In this document: positions 46,570-54,766 of the stretch, in pieces
How the letters are laid out: every line of letters starts with the position of its first letter
How positions within the stretch are numbered: position 1 is the stretch's first letter
Assembly (NCBI RefSeq): GCF_000817815.1
Contig: NZ_JPRD01000020.1
Coordinates: forward strand, 124,001 to 188,000
Origin: Vibrio owensii CAIM 1854 = LMG 25443
GTDB taxonomy: Bacteria > Pseudomonadota > Gammaproteobacteria > Enterobacterales > Vibrionaceae
DNA: 64,000 nt
Reading direction: 5' to 3'
Notes under the pieces: generated by a model
Told to the model about the DNA's origin: nothing
Seen by the model: the letters and a program-made list of their open reading frames with translations, nothing else
Databases searched by the model: none
Program-made: the position numbers and the translations under genes

Positions 46570-46974
46570 ATGAAAAACGTTCTTGGCTTCGTGACCCTTC
46601 TTGCTGCTTCTTTTGTTCACGCTGAAGACGCGATTACTTTCCCAACCGAGCAAGCTGCTGGAGGAAATGACGCGATTGTCTTTCCTACTGTGCAGAATCC
46701 CATTGTGTTGGTTGGTGGGTACGAAGTAGAAAATGGTGTTTTGCGTTCTCGCACTTACGACTGTGGGATTAATATCAATGACTTAAACCTCTCAGCCCAG
46801 CTTGTGTGGGAAGGTGCGACACCTAAAGTGATGATTGTGGGTGACGATCTGATTATGTGTCGTTCCCTGGCGAATAGTCCATTTGAGCTCGACATCAGTA
46901 CGGTATTGAATCAACTTCCGAACTACGATCTATATCGATTAGAGATCGCGAATCATGTCAACTTTCATCGATAG
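46570..46974 (+). CDS. Small exported protein of unknown function, first gene of an FAD-oxidoreductase operon
   Basis: 134 residues with signal peptide (about 1-18, SFVHA cut before EDAI). The mature N-terminus has a short duplicated motif, DAITFPTEQAAGGN then DAIVFPTVQNP. Two cysteines (YDCGINI and LIMCRSL) could form a disulfide. No family recognised. GGAGAAA precedes the ATG. The FAD oxidoreductase gene follows after 14 bases, and its product is followed by a membrane protein with ATGA overlap, so the three genes form one operon. Its base composition is AT-richer than the surrounding core genes. Confidence 0.7.
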   Translation: MKNVLGFVTLLAASFVHAEDAITFPTEQAAGGNDAIVFPTVQNPIVLVGGYEVENGVLRSRTYDCGININDLNLSAQLVWEGATPKVMIVGDDLIMCRSLANSPFELDISTVLNQLPNYDLYRLEIANHVNFHR

Positions 46975-46988
46975 TTCGAGGAGAGAAC

Positions 46989-48551
46989 ATGACTTTTTAC
47001 TCTTCGAATAAAAGGGGGGAGAAGGCCTGTGCTTGCACGGGCTCTTCGCGTCCCAAAGTGGCGATTTTCGGTGCTGGAATTTCTGGCTTAACTGTGGCTC
47101 ATAACTGCATAAAACGAGATTTTGAGGTTTCTGTTTACGACAAGGAGCTATACACCGGAGGAAAGTGTATCGGAACGGTAGATGAAGGGGGGAGGGTTCA
47201 TGAACTTACTCATCGGCAGTTCTTCGCAAAAAACCACAACCTCATTAATTTTCTTAAAGAAATTCCTTCAGGGGCTGGCTCTTGTTTAGACTCGCTTTAC
47301 CCTCAGAATATCGTGCAATTTTCTTGGGCACAAAGTAGCAAAACCATACAGTTTCAGCGTGGTTATTTTACGCGTTTAGAAAAACTGTGGGATGACGCAA
47401 AGTCCGCCTATTCAATGCATTATGCTCAAGTTCCTCTAACTGATACGTTTTGGTTTAAGCAACGATTGCAGCAAACGTATTCTACAGAGGAGTTACTCGG
47501 TGTTTCCGTTAGAGATTTCTTCTGCTACGACTCAAGGCCACACCTTGCCGCTTTCCTTCGTTCAGTCTTGCTAGGTTGGATTGGAGCGACTGATGATACG
47601 CCAGCATTGGCGATTTTGGATTTACTCAACAATAAAGAAGGCGAGTTGCATACTTTGGCACCAGACGCCTACAGCTTGGGAATGCGCAAACCCATTAGTG
47701 ACGCGCTTATTAACCCGTTGACTCACCATCTCCAAAAGCAGGGTGTTCAGTTTTACTTAGGCTACAAAGCGAAGGCCATCTATCCAAACAAAGCACGGAC
47801 CCGAGTGGATGGTGTGCGACTACACAATGACTGTACCGTTCTCGCCGATTATTATGTCTTTGCGCTTCCGGCTCATGTTATTCACTCTTTACTTTCAGAA
47901 ACCAGTTCAGCATTAAGTTATGATTACGTCTTGAGCCACGGTTTTCAGTTTTATTTTTCTCGTATCCCTGCTGAACTCAAAAATAGAACGGTTGGCTTAG
48001 TCCTCGATTCTCCCTGGGGATTGAGCTATCACGTGACCACCAGAAACACATCTCGAGGTGAGGTGACGTGCTTATCGGTAACCGCGACTAAGCTTGATGA
48101 TGCACTTGGGCTTTTGTATCAAAAGCCAATGCTGTCTTGTACTGAAGAGCAAGTAAAAGATGAATTATTGTTTCAGCTTTTTGGGCAACTAGACCTACTC
48201 GAACATTCGGCTTACAAAGGATTTAGAGTTGGCCTTGGGGCAAAAATAGTTACACCTCAAGAGCTAGACACTTTGTACTCAGAGTACTTTCATGGTGATG
48301 TTTTTATCAATGAGCGTGGGCAGCCTCGACAGTGGGTTTTGCAACACGCCCTCACTCAACCTACCACTCAGAATACGCTCACAACAGCAGTGAAAAACTT
48401 TTCTAACGTTTTTTTAAGCGGTGAGTATTTATCTGATCCCCGCCAAACTTGGCGAGTACCAGTTACGTTGGAGCGATGTATAGAAACCGCTAATTTATGC
48501 TCGGCGGATTTAGCCGAGTATGCAGACTCTGAACATGAGATGTGCCAATGA
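46989..48551 (+). CDS. FAD-dependent oxidoreductase (amine oxidase / desaturase-like)
   Basis: 520 residues. Rossmann FAD-binding motif GAGISGL (about 28-34) and SVYDKELYTGGKC, the second half of the dinucleotide fold, as in flavin amine oxidases and phytoene-desaturase-type enzymes; the C-terminal FLSGEYLSDPRQTW and ETANLCSADL match the closing FAD loop. Between them the substrate domain is not diagnostic. A CAC motif near the N-terminus (KACACTGSS) is odd for this family. No signal peptide is visible. GAGGAGAG precedes the ATG. It sits in an operon with a small exported protein and a polytopic membrane protein; substrate unknown, possibly a lipid or isoprenoid by family analogy. Confidence 0.82.
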   Translation: MTFYSSNKRGEKACACTGSSRPKVAIFGAGISGLTVAHNCIKRDFEVSVYDKELYTGGKCIGTVDEGGRVHELTHRQFFAKNHNLINFLKEIPSGAGSCLDSLYPQNIVQFSWAQSSKTIQFQRGYFTRLEKLWDDAKSAYSMHYAQVPLTDTFWFKQRLQQTYSTEELLGVSVRDFFCYDSRPHLAAFLRSVLLGWIGATDDTPALAILDLLNNKEGELHTLAPDAYSLGMRKPISDALINPLTHHLQKQGVQFYLGYKAKAIYPNKARTRVDGVRLHNDCTVLADYYVFALPAHVIHSLLSETSSALSYDYVLSHGFQFYFSRIPAELKNRTVGLVLDSPWGLSYHVTTRNTSRGEVTCLSVTATKLDDALGLLYQKPMLSCTEEQVKDELLFQLFGQLDLLEHSAYKGFRVGLGAKIVTPQELDTLYSEYFHGDVFINERGQPRQWVLQHALTQPTTQNTLTTAVKNFSNVFLSGEYLSDPRQTWRVPVTLERCIETANLCSADLAEYADSEHEMCQ

Positions 48552-49339
48552 AGTCCCGAATTTATTCACCCTTGTCATCGGGGCTCTTTCTGTTGCTGTG
48601 TTTGGTGTACAGCAGTGGTTTTTATCTACTAGTGCAAAGTTCGATTTGGCTCGCGTTAGCATTGACAGTGCTATTACCTGTGGTGTTCTGGCCGTTAACG
48701 CAACCGGTCGAAAATTCAGGAGAGATAAAGCGAATCCTCTGTTTAGAAACTGGTTTTAACGTGTTGTGTTTTTTAGCGGTGAGTCAATGGGTTAGCATCG
48801 AACATGTTGATAAGGGTTTGGTCGTATTTTTCGTTCTCCAGTCAGCGGGGTTTTTATTGGTGCAGTTGAAAAAGCGGGCTTATTTGTCGATGTTTATATC
48901 GATGGTACTGGCTGCGGCGATCGCCTACTGGGTACATTCAGGGATGCAAACCACACTGCAAGGAGAGGGGAGGATCGTCTTATTTGGAGAGCCTGTTCCT
49001 TGGCAATTAAAAGTGATTTACGGTTTGTGGCTGGCGCAATTGCTGCTTGTCGAATATCGCTCTGTGTTGCCAAAACTGACGTTGGCTATCTGCCACATTG
49101 CGTCTTTTGTTATTGCAATTGGTGCGGAGGATTTCTTCCACGCCCGCATCGTGACAGCCAGTCACCTTCTTTTCCTCAGTCTGTGTTTCAACTTAAAGAG
49201 TTTAGATTGGGGCGGAAGTGAATTCGCAATATCGAATCGATTGAGCCGTTTCATTCAATCGCCAATCGTTAGAGAGCCATTTTCTGAGTTTTTACTTGGC
49301 GTTGTTGCTATCATTTATCTTGGGATTTTTCTGATGTAG
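48548..49339 (+). CDS. Polytopic membrane protein of unknown function
   Basis: 263 residues with about eight predicted membrane helices spread through the whole chain (SSGLFLLLCLVYSSGFYLLV, IWLALALTVLLPVVFW, VVFFVLQSAGFLLVQL, MFISMVLAAAIAYWV, VIYGLWLAQLLLV, LTLAICHIASFVIAIGA and others). Short polar loops; I see no catalytic signature. The start ATG at 48548 overlaps the preceding FAD gene stop (ATGA); a GTG two codons earlier is less likely. By operon logic it works with the oxidoreductase on a membrane-bound substrate; that is inference. Confidence 0.72.
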   Translation: MKSRIYSPLSSGLFLLLCLVYSSGFYLLVQSSIWLALALTVLLPVVFWPLTQPVENSGEIKRILCLETGFNVLCFLAVSQWVSIEHVDKGLVVFFVLQSAGFLLVQLKKRAYLSMFISMVLAAAIAYWVHSGMQTTLQGEGRIVLFGEPVPWQLKVIYGLWLAQLLLVEYRSVLPKLTLAICHIASFVIAIGAEDFFHARIVTASHLLFLSLCFNLKSLDWGGSEFAISNRLSRFIQSPIVREPFSEFLLGVVAIIYLGIFLM

Positions 49340-49368
49340 TCTCTTGGAGTTATGTGTTTCTCACTAGC

Positions 49369-49596
49369 AACCCCCTCCAACTCCCCCTTGTATTGACATG
49401 GTTTGCTCAGCATTTGCATTTCTTGTCCAAGGGGGAGGGCTGTCCTTTGGTGCATTATCCTATTTCGTTCCAAGCTTTTGGTGTGATTTCGACGAGCCTA
49501 GGCTACATCAAGAATCTCGCTTTAACACGCTCCGACAGTTCCTCTCCTTTACCGGAATTCTCCGAAGTTAAAGCCAAGGGGAGGTTAGGAGGGGTT
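49369..49596. mobile_element. MITE-like element with terminal inverted repeats
   Basis: A 228-base segment. The left end AACCCCCTCCAACTCCCCCTT is matched by the complement of the right end, AACCCCTCCTAACCTCCCCT, as an imperfect inverted repeat of about 22 bases. The inside holds no gene, and the only frame (plus, 49354 onward) is unsupported. This type of CCCCTCC-ended short repeat is, from memory, common in Vibrio genomes. No target duplication was found. Confidence 0.55.
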
Positions 49597-49621
49597 GTTT
49601 TATCAAAACTAACCAAAAACA

Positions 49622-49650
49622 AAAAAGGGTTGGCACTAGGCCAACCCTTT
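49622..49650 (-). terminator. Intrinsic terminator of the VOC gene
   Basis: On the minus strand AAAGGGTTGGC, short loop, GCCAACCCTTTTTTTG, 20 bases after the VOC gene stop. Confidence 0.9.
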
Positions 49651-49669
49651 CTGATTCTTAAGCATTCAA

Positions 49670-50161
49670 TTATTCGTAATCAGACGCGTAAGTTTCTTCG
49701 TAAGTGTGTGAGTAAAGCTCGAATAGGTTACCAAACGGGTCTTCCATGTAGATCATTTGAGCTTGTTTGCTGTCGTCTTCTGGGTGGTAGCGCATGATGT
49801 CCATGCGAGCTTTACCGCCAAACTCTTCAATACGTTTGATAGTTTGTGGGAACTGCTCTTTCGCTACTTGTAGACAGAAGTGGAAGATGCCTAGGCGAGA
49901 GAAGTCTACTTCGTGACGCTCTTGACGCTCTTTCATTTCAAATAGCTCAACGCCGATGCCGTCAGATGTCACTAGGTGAGCGATGTTGAAGCCTTTGAAG
50001 CCTTCACCGAATACGGCGATACACATACGACCGATTGCTGATTCGCGCTCTTCGATAACTTTTGTGTTGTTCATTACGATGCGAAGACCAAGCGCTTTAG
50101 TGTAGAACTCTACTGCTTTGTCCATATCGCCAACCATGATGCCTACGTGATTCATTTTCAT
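49670..50161 (-). CDS. VOC (glyoxalase/dioxygenase-type) family protein
   Basis: 163 residues. First module MNHVGIMVGDMDKAVEFYTKALGL; second module FHFCLQVAKEQFPQTIKRIEEFG and MIYMEDPFGNLFELYSH, with His, His and Glu at the usual metal-ligand positions. Looks like a metal-dependent isomerase or ring-cleavage-type VOC enzyme; substrate unknown. GGAG lies seven bases before the ATG. The next gene upstream on the same strand is a LysR regulator, separated by about 157 bases. Confidence 0.87.
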   Translation of the reverse strand: MKMNHVGIMVGDMDKAVEFYTKALGLRIVMNNTKVIEERESAIGRMCIAVFGEGFKGFNIAHLVTSDGIGVELFEMKERQERHEVDFSRLGIFHFCLQVAKEQFPQTIKRIEEFGGKARMDIMRYHPEDDSKQAQMIYMEDPFGNLFELYSHTYEETYASDYE

Positions 50162-50318
50162 AATTCTGCTCCAAAAAAACTGTGGTGTTTAATTCGTGTT
50201 TCGTTTCGATGGAGGTGAGTATATGGAGAAATTTTCATTACATGAAATTATCAATAATTTTTAAGATAATAATTTTTCGTTATCAGCATTTCTTAGGCAT
50301 CACTCATTTTATTTTCAG

Positions 50319-51257
50319 TTAAGCATAAGACTGACTGACGATAAGCTCTCTTAACCATTTATGGCTTGGGTCATTGTCGAGTTGCTTGTTCCAAAGTAGA
50401 AAGAACCCACCTGGTTCCATTTTTATTGGGAGTGGTTTGATCACTATGTCCGATTTACCTTCGAACTCGCGGATGCTTTTGTAAGGGTAAGTCAGTATCA
50501 AGTCGCTCTTCTCACACAGTTTTACAGCGCTGGAAATGTCGGACATATTGACGGCGTTGTCGATGCGCAGGCGTTGCGTGTCGAGCACCTCATGTAATAG
50601 CCAGCTAGACACACCGCCAGTGATGACTTGGATATGGCGGTACTTCAAGAATGCGTCGAGATTCCATTCTTCCTCTAATGCTGGGTGTCCTTTTCGCAAG
50701 ATGCACGCCGAGGTGTCACGCATCAGTTCTGCGTAATTTAGAGTGTCAGGGATGGTATCGACATGGGTTTTAGAGCGATCATCAAACTCAAAGATACCCA
50801 CACCAAAATCGATCTCTCTTCTCTGTAATCGAGTAATGCTGCTGTTGCTCCAATCTGCACTTTTGATGGTGATCTTTGGCGCACTAGATAACGCTTGAGG
50901 TAGAAAACGTGGGTAAATCGTGGAGTAGGCGGTTTCAATAAGATCGATACTGAAAATGCGAGTCGAGCGTTCTGGGTCAAACTCTTCTGGTTCACGAAGC
51001 TGATCAATTTGCATCAGGATTTGTTGCAGCTTGCTTTCTAATGCTAGCGCTTTTGGGGTCGGCAATAAACCTTTGGATTCTCGCTCGAATAAGGGGTCAT
51101 CAAACTCTTGGCGTAATTTAGTAAGCTGTTTACTGACGGCCGATTGAGATAAGAACAGTTTCTCTGCGGTTCTGCTCACGCTGCGTTCTTGCAGTAAAAC
51201 GTACAGACAAATCAGCAGGTTCATATCATTTTTGATTAAGTGGGATAGATTTATCAT
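50319..51257 (-). CDS. LysR-family transcriptional regulator
   Basis: About 312 residues from the ATG at 51257 (AGGAA at proper spacing; an upstream start at 51275 is less likely). HTH: NLLICLYVLLQERSVSRTAEKLFLSQSAVSKQLTKLRQEFDDPLFER, LLPTPKALALE. The effector domain begins IFSIDLIETAYSTIYPRF, and includes RREIDFGVGIFEFDDR. Same strand as the VOC gene downstream. No effector can be assigned. It stands between the VOC gene and the Gfo/Idh oxidoreductase. Confidence 0.9.
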   Translation of the reverse strand: MINLSHLIKNDMNLLICLYVLLQERSVSRTAEKLFLSQSAVSKQLTKLRQEFDDPLFERESKGLLPTPKALALESKLQQILMQIDQLREPEEFDPERSTRIFSIDLIETAYSTIYPRFLPQALSSAPKITIKSADWSNSSITRLQRREIDFGVGIFEFDDRSKTHVDTIPDTLNYAELMRDTSACILRKGHPALEEEWNLDAFLKYRHIQVITGGVSSWLLHEVLDTQRLRIDNAVNMSDISSAVKLCEKSDLILTYPYKSIREFEGKSDIVIKPLPIKMEPGGFFLLWNKQLDNDPSHKWLRELIVSQSYA

Positions 51258-51411
51258 GATATTCCTATCATTCAACTTACAAATTGAAGGGTATGAATAG
51301 AAACTATATCACTTAATTGAATTGAGCCAGAAATACTGACTCGTTGCCCATTTAATGAATCAAACTGTTGAGGTATCGGCTAAGCTCTGCCCGAACCTCT
51401 AGCTCTGCTTC

Positions 51412-52602
51412 TTATAGGTATTTGGGGGTGTGTGCCTCAACCTCGGCAATGTTTTGCTCGCGAACTTGATGGGTATCGCCGATGGCGTCAAATACGCTGC
51501 GCAGCAAGTTCATTGAGTGTGACATCAAAGCTTCGCTCTCTTGTTGTGAGAGTAAAGGCTCTGCGTCAAAACCAAGTGCGCAGAGAATGTCGTTAAAGTG
51601 CATCGCATAGCCTGAGCCAGAGACATCAAATGTGGTGCTCTTGATGCCATTGGGGCTTCTCTCCCACAGATACGGCGGATGCTTGAGTGTGCCAAAACCA
51701 ATTGCGATGACGCGCTCTGGATAGTGCAGCTCTAATCTTCTGTCCCAAATATCCCCCGCTTTTCCTGCCTCAATCACTACTTCAATATTGCCCTCGGTCG
51801 ATGTAAGTTCGCCCTCGACATAGAGATGAGTTTCAGCGCCTTGTGTGTACTCCAATTTCGATTTGTTGATACGTTCGGCACGGACGTGTTTCAGTTCAAC
51901 TTGCGAGTCTCCTATACCGAATTTATGCAGGTAGCGAACTAGCCCTGCAATCGCATGAATGCCCATATCAAAGCCATAACCTCCGCCGCCGCTGGTGGTT
52001 AAGTTAAGTAACTTTCTGGCGTTGAGTAACGCAATTCGATTTTCAAAACGGAAGTCTTGGATTGCTTCGTGACTGTCGATCGGGTTGTCGGCTGCAATAG
52101 CGATAATCTTGCGCGGGGCAGAATCAGGGAGTGCGATAGATGAATCAGCAAAGAGCGCTTCCAACGAAGGAGAGACCAAAGCGGTATCAATAAAGTAAAA
52201 TTGCGCTCCGCGACGTTTAAGCTCTGGGATGACTTGGTTAAAGCCTTTGTTGATTTCAGCCAAGGAGAAGGACGGCTTCTCAACCACAAACAACAGGCTT
52301 TGAATATCGAGTGCATTACTCACTTGTTCAATAATGGAGAGGTGTGTGCCAACCGGAGTTAAAGCGAAGGCGGCAGCAACATCAGTGTGTGAGTGAGCCA
52401 GTAGAAACGCATCAAGATCGGCGTAGCGAGCGGAGTAAGGGAATTGGAACTGCGATGCACAGAACTTGGGATGTTGAACTGCAGGGTCAATGGCGACGAC
52501 ATCAAAGCGAGAGCTTAAGGTGTGTAGAAGTTTCTCATACAAACCTACCACAGACGATTTAGCGTTCCCCAATCCACCAAATACCAATACGACCTTGTTC
52601 AT
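51412..52602 (-). CDS. Gfo/Idh/MocA-like oxidoreductase
   Basis: 396 residues from the ATG at 52602 with AAGGGGAAG upstream. N-terminal Rossmann-like part VVLVFGGLGNAKSSVVGLYEKLL; the glycine motif differs from the usual GxGxxG (GGLGNAK). LLFVVEKPSFSLAEI matches the conserved EKP of the Gfo/Idh/MocA group, and GGGGYGFDMGIHAIAGLVRYL corresponds to the GG...DxGxH active-site helix. Oxidises or reduces a sugar or cyclitol with NAD(P). Shares features with glucose-6-phosphate-dehydrogenase-like proteins. No sugar-transport neighbours, so substrate unknown. Confidence 0.78.
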   Translation of the reverse strand: MNKVVLVFGGLGNAKSSVVGLYEKLLHTLSSRFDVVAIDPAVQHPKFCASQFQFPYSARYADLDAFLLAHSHTDVAAAFALTPVGTHLSIIEQVSNALDIQSLLFVVEKPSFSLAEINKGFNQVIPELKRRGAQFYFIDTALVSPSLEALFADSSIALPDSAPRKIIAIAADNPIDSHEAIQDFRFENRIALLNARKLLNLTTSGGGGYGFDMGIHAIAGLVRYLHKFGIGDSQVELKHVRAERINKSKLEYTQGAETHLYVEGELTSTEGNIEVVIEAGKAGDIWDRRLELHYPERVIAIGFGTLKHPPYLWERSPNGIKSTTFDVSGSGYAMHFNDILCALGFDAEPLLSQQESEALMSHSMNLLRSVFDAIGDTHQVREQNIAEVEAHTPKYL

Positions 52603-52706
52603 CACTTCCCCTTATCCCAATTGCACTCACCAACAGGCTAGCAAAAATACGCTCAGGAATAATGGGATAAACCCGGAATTTTAAGTTCTGTATTCGGTGA
52701 GTCATA

Positions 52707-52733
52707 CAAAAAAGCCCACGCGATGGTGGGCTT
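52707..52733 (-). terminator. Intrinsic terminator of the nupC-like gene
   Basis: On the minus strand AAGCCCACC..CGTGGGCTTTTTTG: GC-rich stem with a T6 tail, 20 bases after the stop. Confidence 0.88.
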
Positions 52734-52753
52734 CAATTGGAATGAGAGGGTGA

Positions 52754-53962
52754 TTACAAGGCGATAAACAACCCTGCCAGCGCTGCACTCATCATGTTGG
52801 CAAGCGTCGCAGCAATCACAGCACGGAAGCCAAGTTTCGCTACTTCTTGGCGGCGCTCTGGTGCCATTGCGTTAATCGAACCCAGCTGAATCGCGATAGA
52901 GCCGATGTTAGCAAAACCACACAGTGCGAAAGTGATGATGATTTGGCTATGTGCTGAAAGGGTTTCTTTCACGTTGACGAAGTCAAGGAAGGCCACGAAC
53001 TCATTCAGAATCGTCTTCTGACCGATCAGCGAACCTGCAGTGAGGATTTCATTCATCGGGATGCCAGCAAAAAACGCCAGTGGAGCGAACAGGTAGCCAA
53101 AGATCAATTGCAGCGTTACGTCTTCGTAGCCAAACCAGTTGCCCACGGTTTCAAAGCCTGCGTTGACCATCGCGATGACGCTGACAAAAGCAATCAGCAT
53201 AGTACCCACTGCAACTGCTACTTTCACGCCGTTCATCGCACCAGAAGCTAAGGCATCAACGATGTTGGAATCTTCGCTTTTCTCTAGCTGAATCGCGCCT
53301 TGATGCGCCGATACTTCACGTTCTGGTACTAAGATCTTCGCCATCAACAAGCCACCCGGTGCCGCCATAAAGCTCGCTGCGATAAGGTATTTCAGTTCAA
53401 TACCCAGTGCCGCGTATCCGCCTAGTACGGAACCTGCCACAGACGCCATACCGCCAACCATTACTGCGAACAGTTCAGAGCGAGTCATGTTGGCCAAGAA
53501 CGGACGAACCACCAAAGAGGCTTCACACATGGATAGGAAGATGTTGCTGGTTGCAGCAAGAGATTCGACTTGAGAAGTACCCAGTAGGCGATGGATAGCA
53601 CCACCGATGACTTTGATAAGAGCTTGCATCACGCCCAAGTAGTAGAGCATTGAGATGATAGCGGAGAGGAAAATGATAAGAGGGAGTACGCGAATTGCGA
53701 AGATGAAATTGCCCGTTGCGAGTTCGCCAAAAACAAACCCGATGCCTTCGTCTGCGAATGAGAGGAGCCCGGATACGCCGTTGCTGATGGAGCCTAACAT
53801 GGATTGCCCGATAGGGAAGTAGAGCACCAGTGCCGCAAAACCGGCTTGAAGAGAGAATGCGCCGATTACGGTGCGCCAGTTGATGTCGCGACGACTATCA
53901 GAAAGTGCGTAAGCACACGCCAACAAGGCCAATACGCCGGCCAAGCTGAAGATGATTTGCAT
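52754..53962 (-). CDS. nupC: Concentrative nucleoside transporter (CNT/NupC family)
   Basis: 402 residues from the ATG at 53962 (AAGGTAAC upstream); the frame continues 38 codons further upstream into the leader without a signal for starting. CNT signatures: GGFVFGELATGN-type region FVFGELATGNFIFAIRVLPLIIF, the second repeat NIFLSMCEASLVVRPFLANMTRSELF, MVGGMASVAGSVLGGYAALG, and the C-terminal ALCGFANIGSIAIQLGSINAMAPERRQEVAKLG. Closely resembles the well-studied V. cholerae sodium-coupled CNT. Takes up nucleosides using sodium or protons in the inner membrane. It has its own strong promoter (54202-54230) and a leader of about 230 bases. Confidence 0.93.
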   Translation of the reverse strand: MQIIFSLAGVLALLACAYALSDSRRDINWRTVIGAFSLQAGFAALVLYFPIGQSMLGSISNGVSGLLSFADEGIGFVFGELATGNFIFAIRVLPLIIFLSAIISMLYYLGVMQALIKVIGGAIHRLLGTSQVESLAATSNIFLSMCEASLVVRPFLANMTRSELFAVMVGGMASVAGSVLGGYAALGIELKYLIAASFMAAPGGLLMAKILVPEREVSAHQGAIQLEKSEDSNIVDALASGAMNGVKVAVAVGTMLIAFVSVIAMVNAGFETVGNWFGYEDVTLQLIFGYLFAPLAFFAGIPMNEILTAGSLIGQKTILNEFVAFLDFVNVKETLSAHSQIIITFALCGFANIGSIAIQLGSINAMAPERRQEVAKLGFRAVIAATLANMMSAALAGLFIAL

Positions 53963-54201
53963 TATGTTACCTTGCGATTGTATCTGTATTTGAGCGAGCC
54001 GTGAAAAAGACGCACGCGTGCAGAGGCAACATTGCGGAGAGTGCAAAATGTTGTCTTTACCCGAAGTCGAATTCAAAGCCCGTAAACGCTAACAGTTACG
54101 CTGGGCCCTGTTCCTTGGGGCAAGTTTCCATTTTGCAGCCGATTGAAAGCTGGTTCGGTTCCATTTCATCGTGAAAGGAGAACCTATCTAACCGGGCGCG
54201 G
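53963..54201 (-). promoter_or_regulatory. Long structured 5' leader of nupC
   Basis: From a predicted transcription start near 54195 to the ATG at 53962 the leader is about 230 bases. It folds by eye into a GGTTC/GAACC stem close to the start, a GCCC-rich middle, and near the gene a hairpin CAACA..TTGC/GCAA..TGTTG, followed by GCACGCGTGC and TTTTT. The end resembles an attenuator. It does not match a purine, TPP, cobalamin, lysine, glycine or c-di-GMP riboswitch that I can recognise. Confidence 0.45.
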
Positions 54202-54230
54202 AGTATACGCACGGTTTTCGGTGCTGACAA
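54202..54230 (-). promoter_or_regulatory. Sigma-70 promoter of nupC
   Basis: On the minus strand TTGTCA (54225-54230) and TATACT (54202-54207) are separated by exactly 17 bases. It lies just beyond the end of the DUF4144 gene, so nupC is transcribed independently of it. Confidence 0.75.
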
Positions 54231-54277
54231 TGGTTATTGAGGGGATTTTTCGTTGTACGAAAGCAAGGGCGCAATTG

Positions 54278-54595
54278 TTAATCAGCTAAGGCCTCAATCG
54301 CCTGTTGGACGGAAGTAAAATGGATTTTGATGATGCAGCGCTGTGCCTGAGCAAACTCGTGTTTTTGGATCAGCTCTGTCACTTGCTGCACGTTCAATGT
54401 TTGTGGCAATAGACCCAATTCCACCGTGTTATGGCTACCCGCTTTTAATGCAAAGCAGTGACCTTGTGTATCAATCACAATATCATCCTGACCCCAAATC
54501 AAAGCTTGGCATTCAGCGTTTAACTGCTCTGGCGAAGCCAAATACACCAGTTCGTCGTCGCCATCGAGTTTGAGTAAACAAGGCCATGTGGTCAT
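54278..54595 (-). CDS. DUF4144 family protein
   Basis: 105 residues, small soluble protein. MTTWPCLLKLDGDDELVYLASPEQLNAECQALIWGQDDIVIDTQGHCFAL is the DUF4144 pattern, a family I know mainly from Vibrionaceae. No function is established. AGGTAA precedes the ATG. It is upstream of nupC on the same strand, but nupC has its own promoter in between. Confidence 0.8.
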   Translation of the reverse strand: MTTWPCLLKLDGDDELVYLASPEQLNAECQALIWGQDDIVIDTQGHCFALKAGSHNTVELGLLPQTLNVQQVTELIQKHEFAQAQRCIIKIHFTSVQQAIEALAD

Positions 54596-54654
54596 TGCGT
54601 TACCTTAATATTGGAGTGGGTCATTTAAAATCATCTACGCGCTAAATGAGCGGC

Positions 54655-54709
54655 GCAAGGCAAGTACGATACACAAAGCCTTAAGAGAGCAAAAGGCTTT
54701 CTGCCTTGC
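54655..54709. repeat. Nested inverted repeats between DUF4144 and HAD genes
   Basis: Outer arms GCAAGGCA (54655-54662) and TGCCTTGC (54702-54709); inner arms AAAGCCTT (54675-54682) and AAGGCTTT (54693-54700). Both are perfect 8-base pairs, forming a long hairpin with an internal bulge. It lies after the HAD gene stop on the minus strand, so may be its 3' end structure. Confidence 0.55.
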
Positions 54710-54766
54710 TATGTATTTAAGAGCTTTAGCTGTGCGTTTCTTTAGCTTTGCGTTTATTGAGAGAGG

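Larger units (their letters stand above)
49340..49669. other. Intergenic region with MITE-like repeat (330 bases)
   Basis: Contains the repeat at 49369-49596 and the terminator at 49622-49650. No supported gene. Confidence 0.6.
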
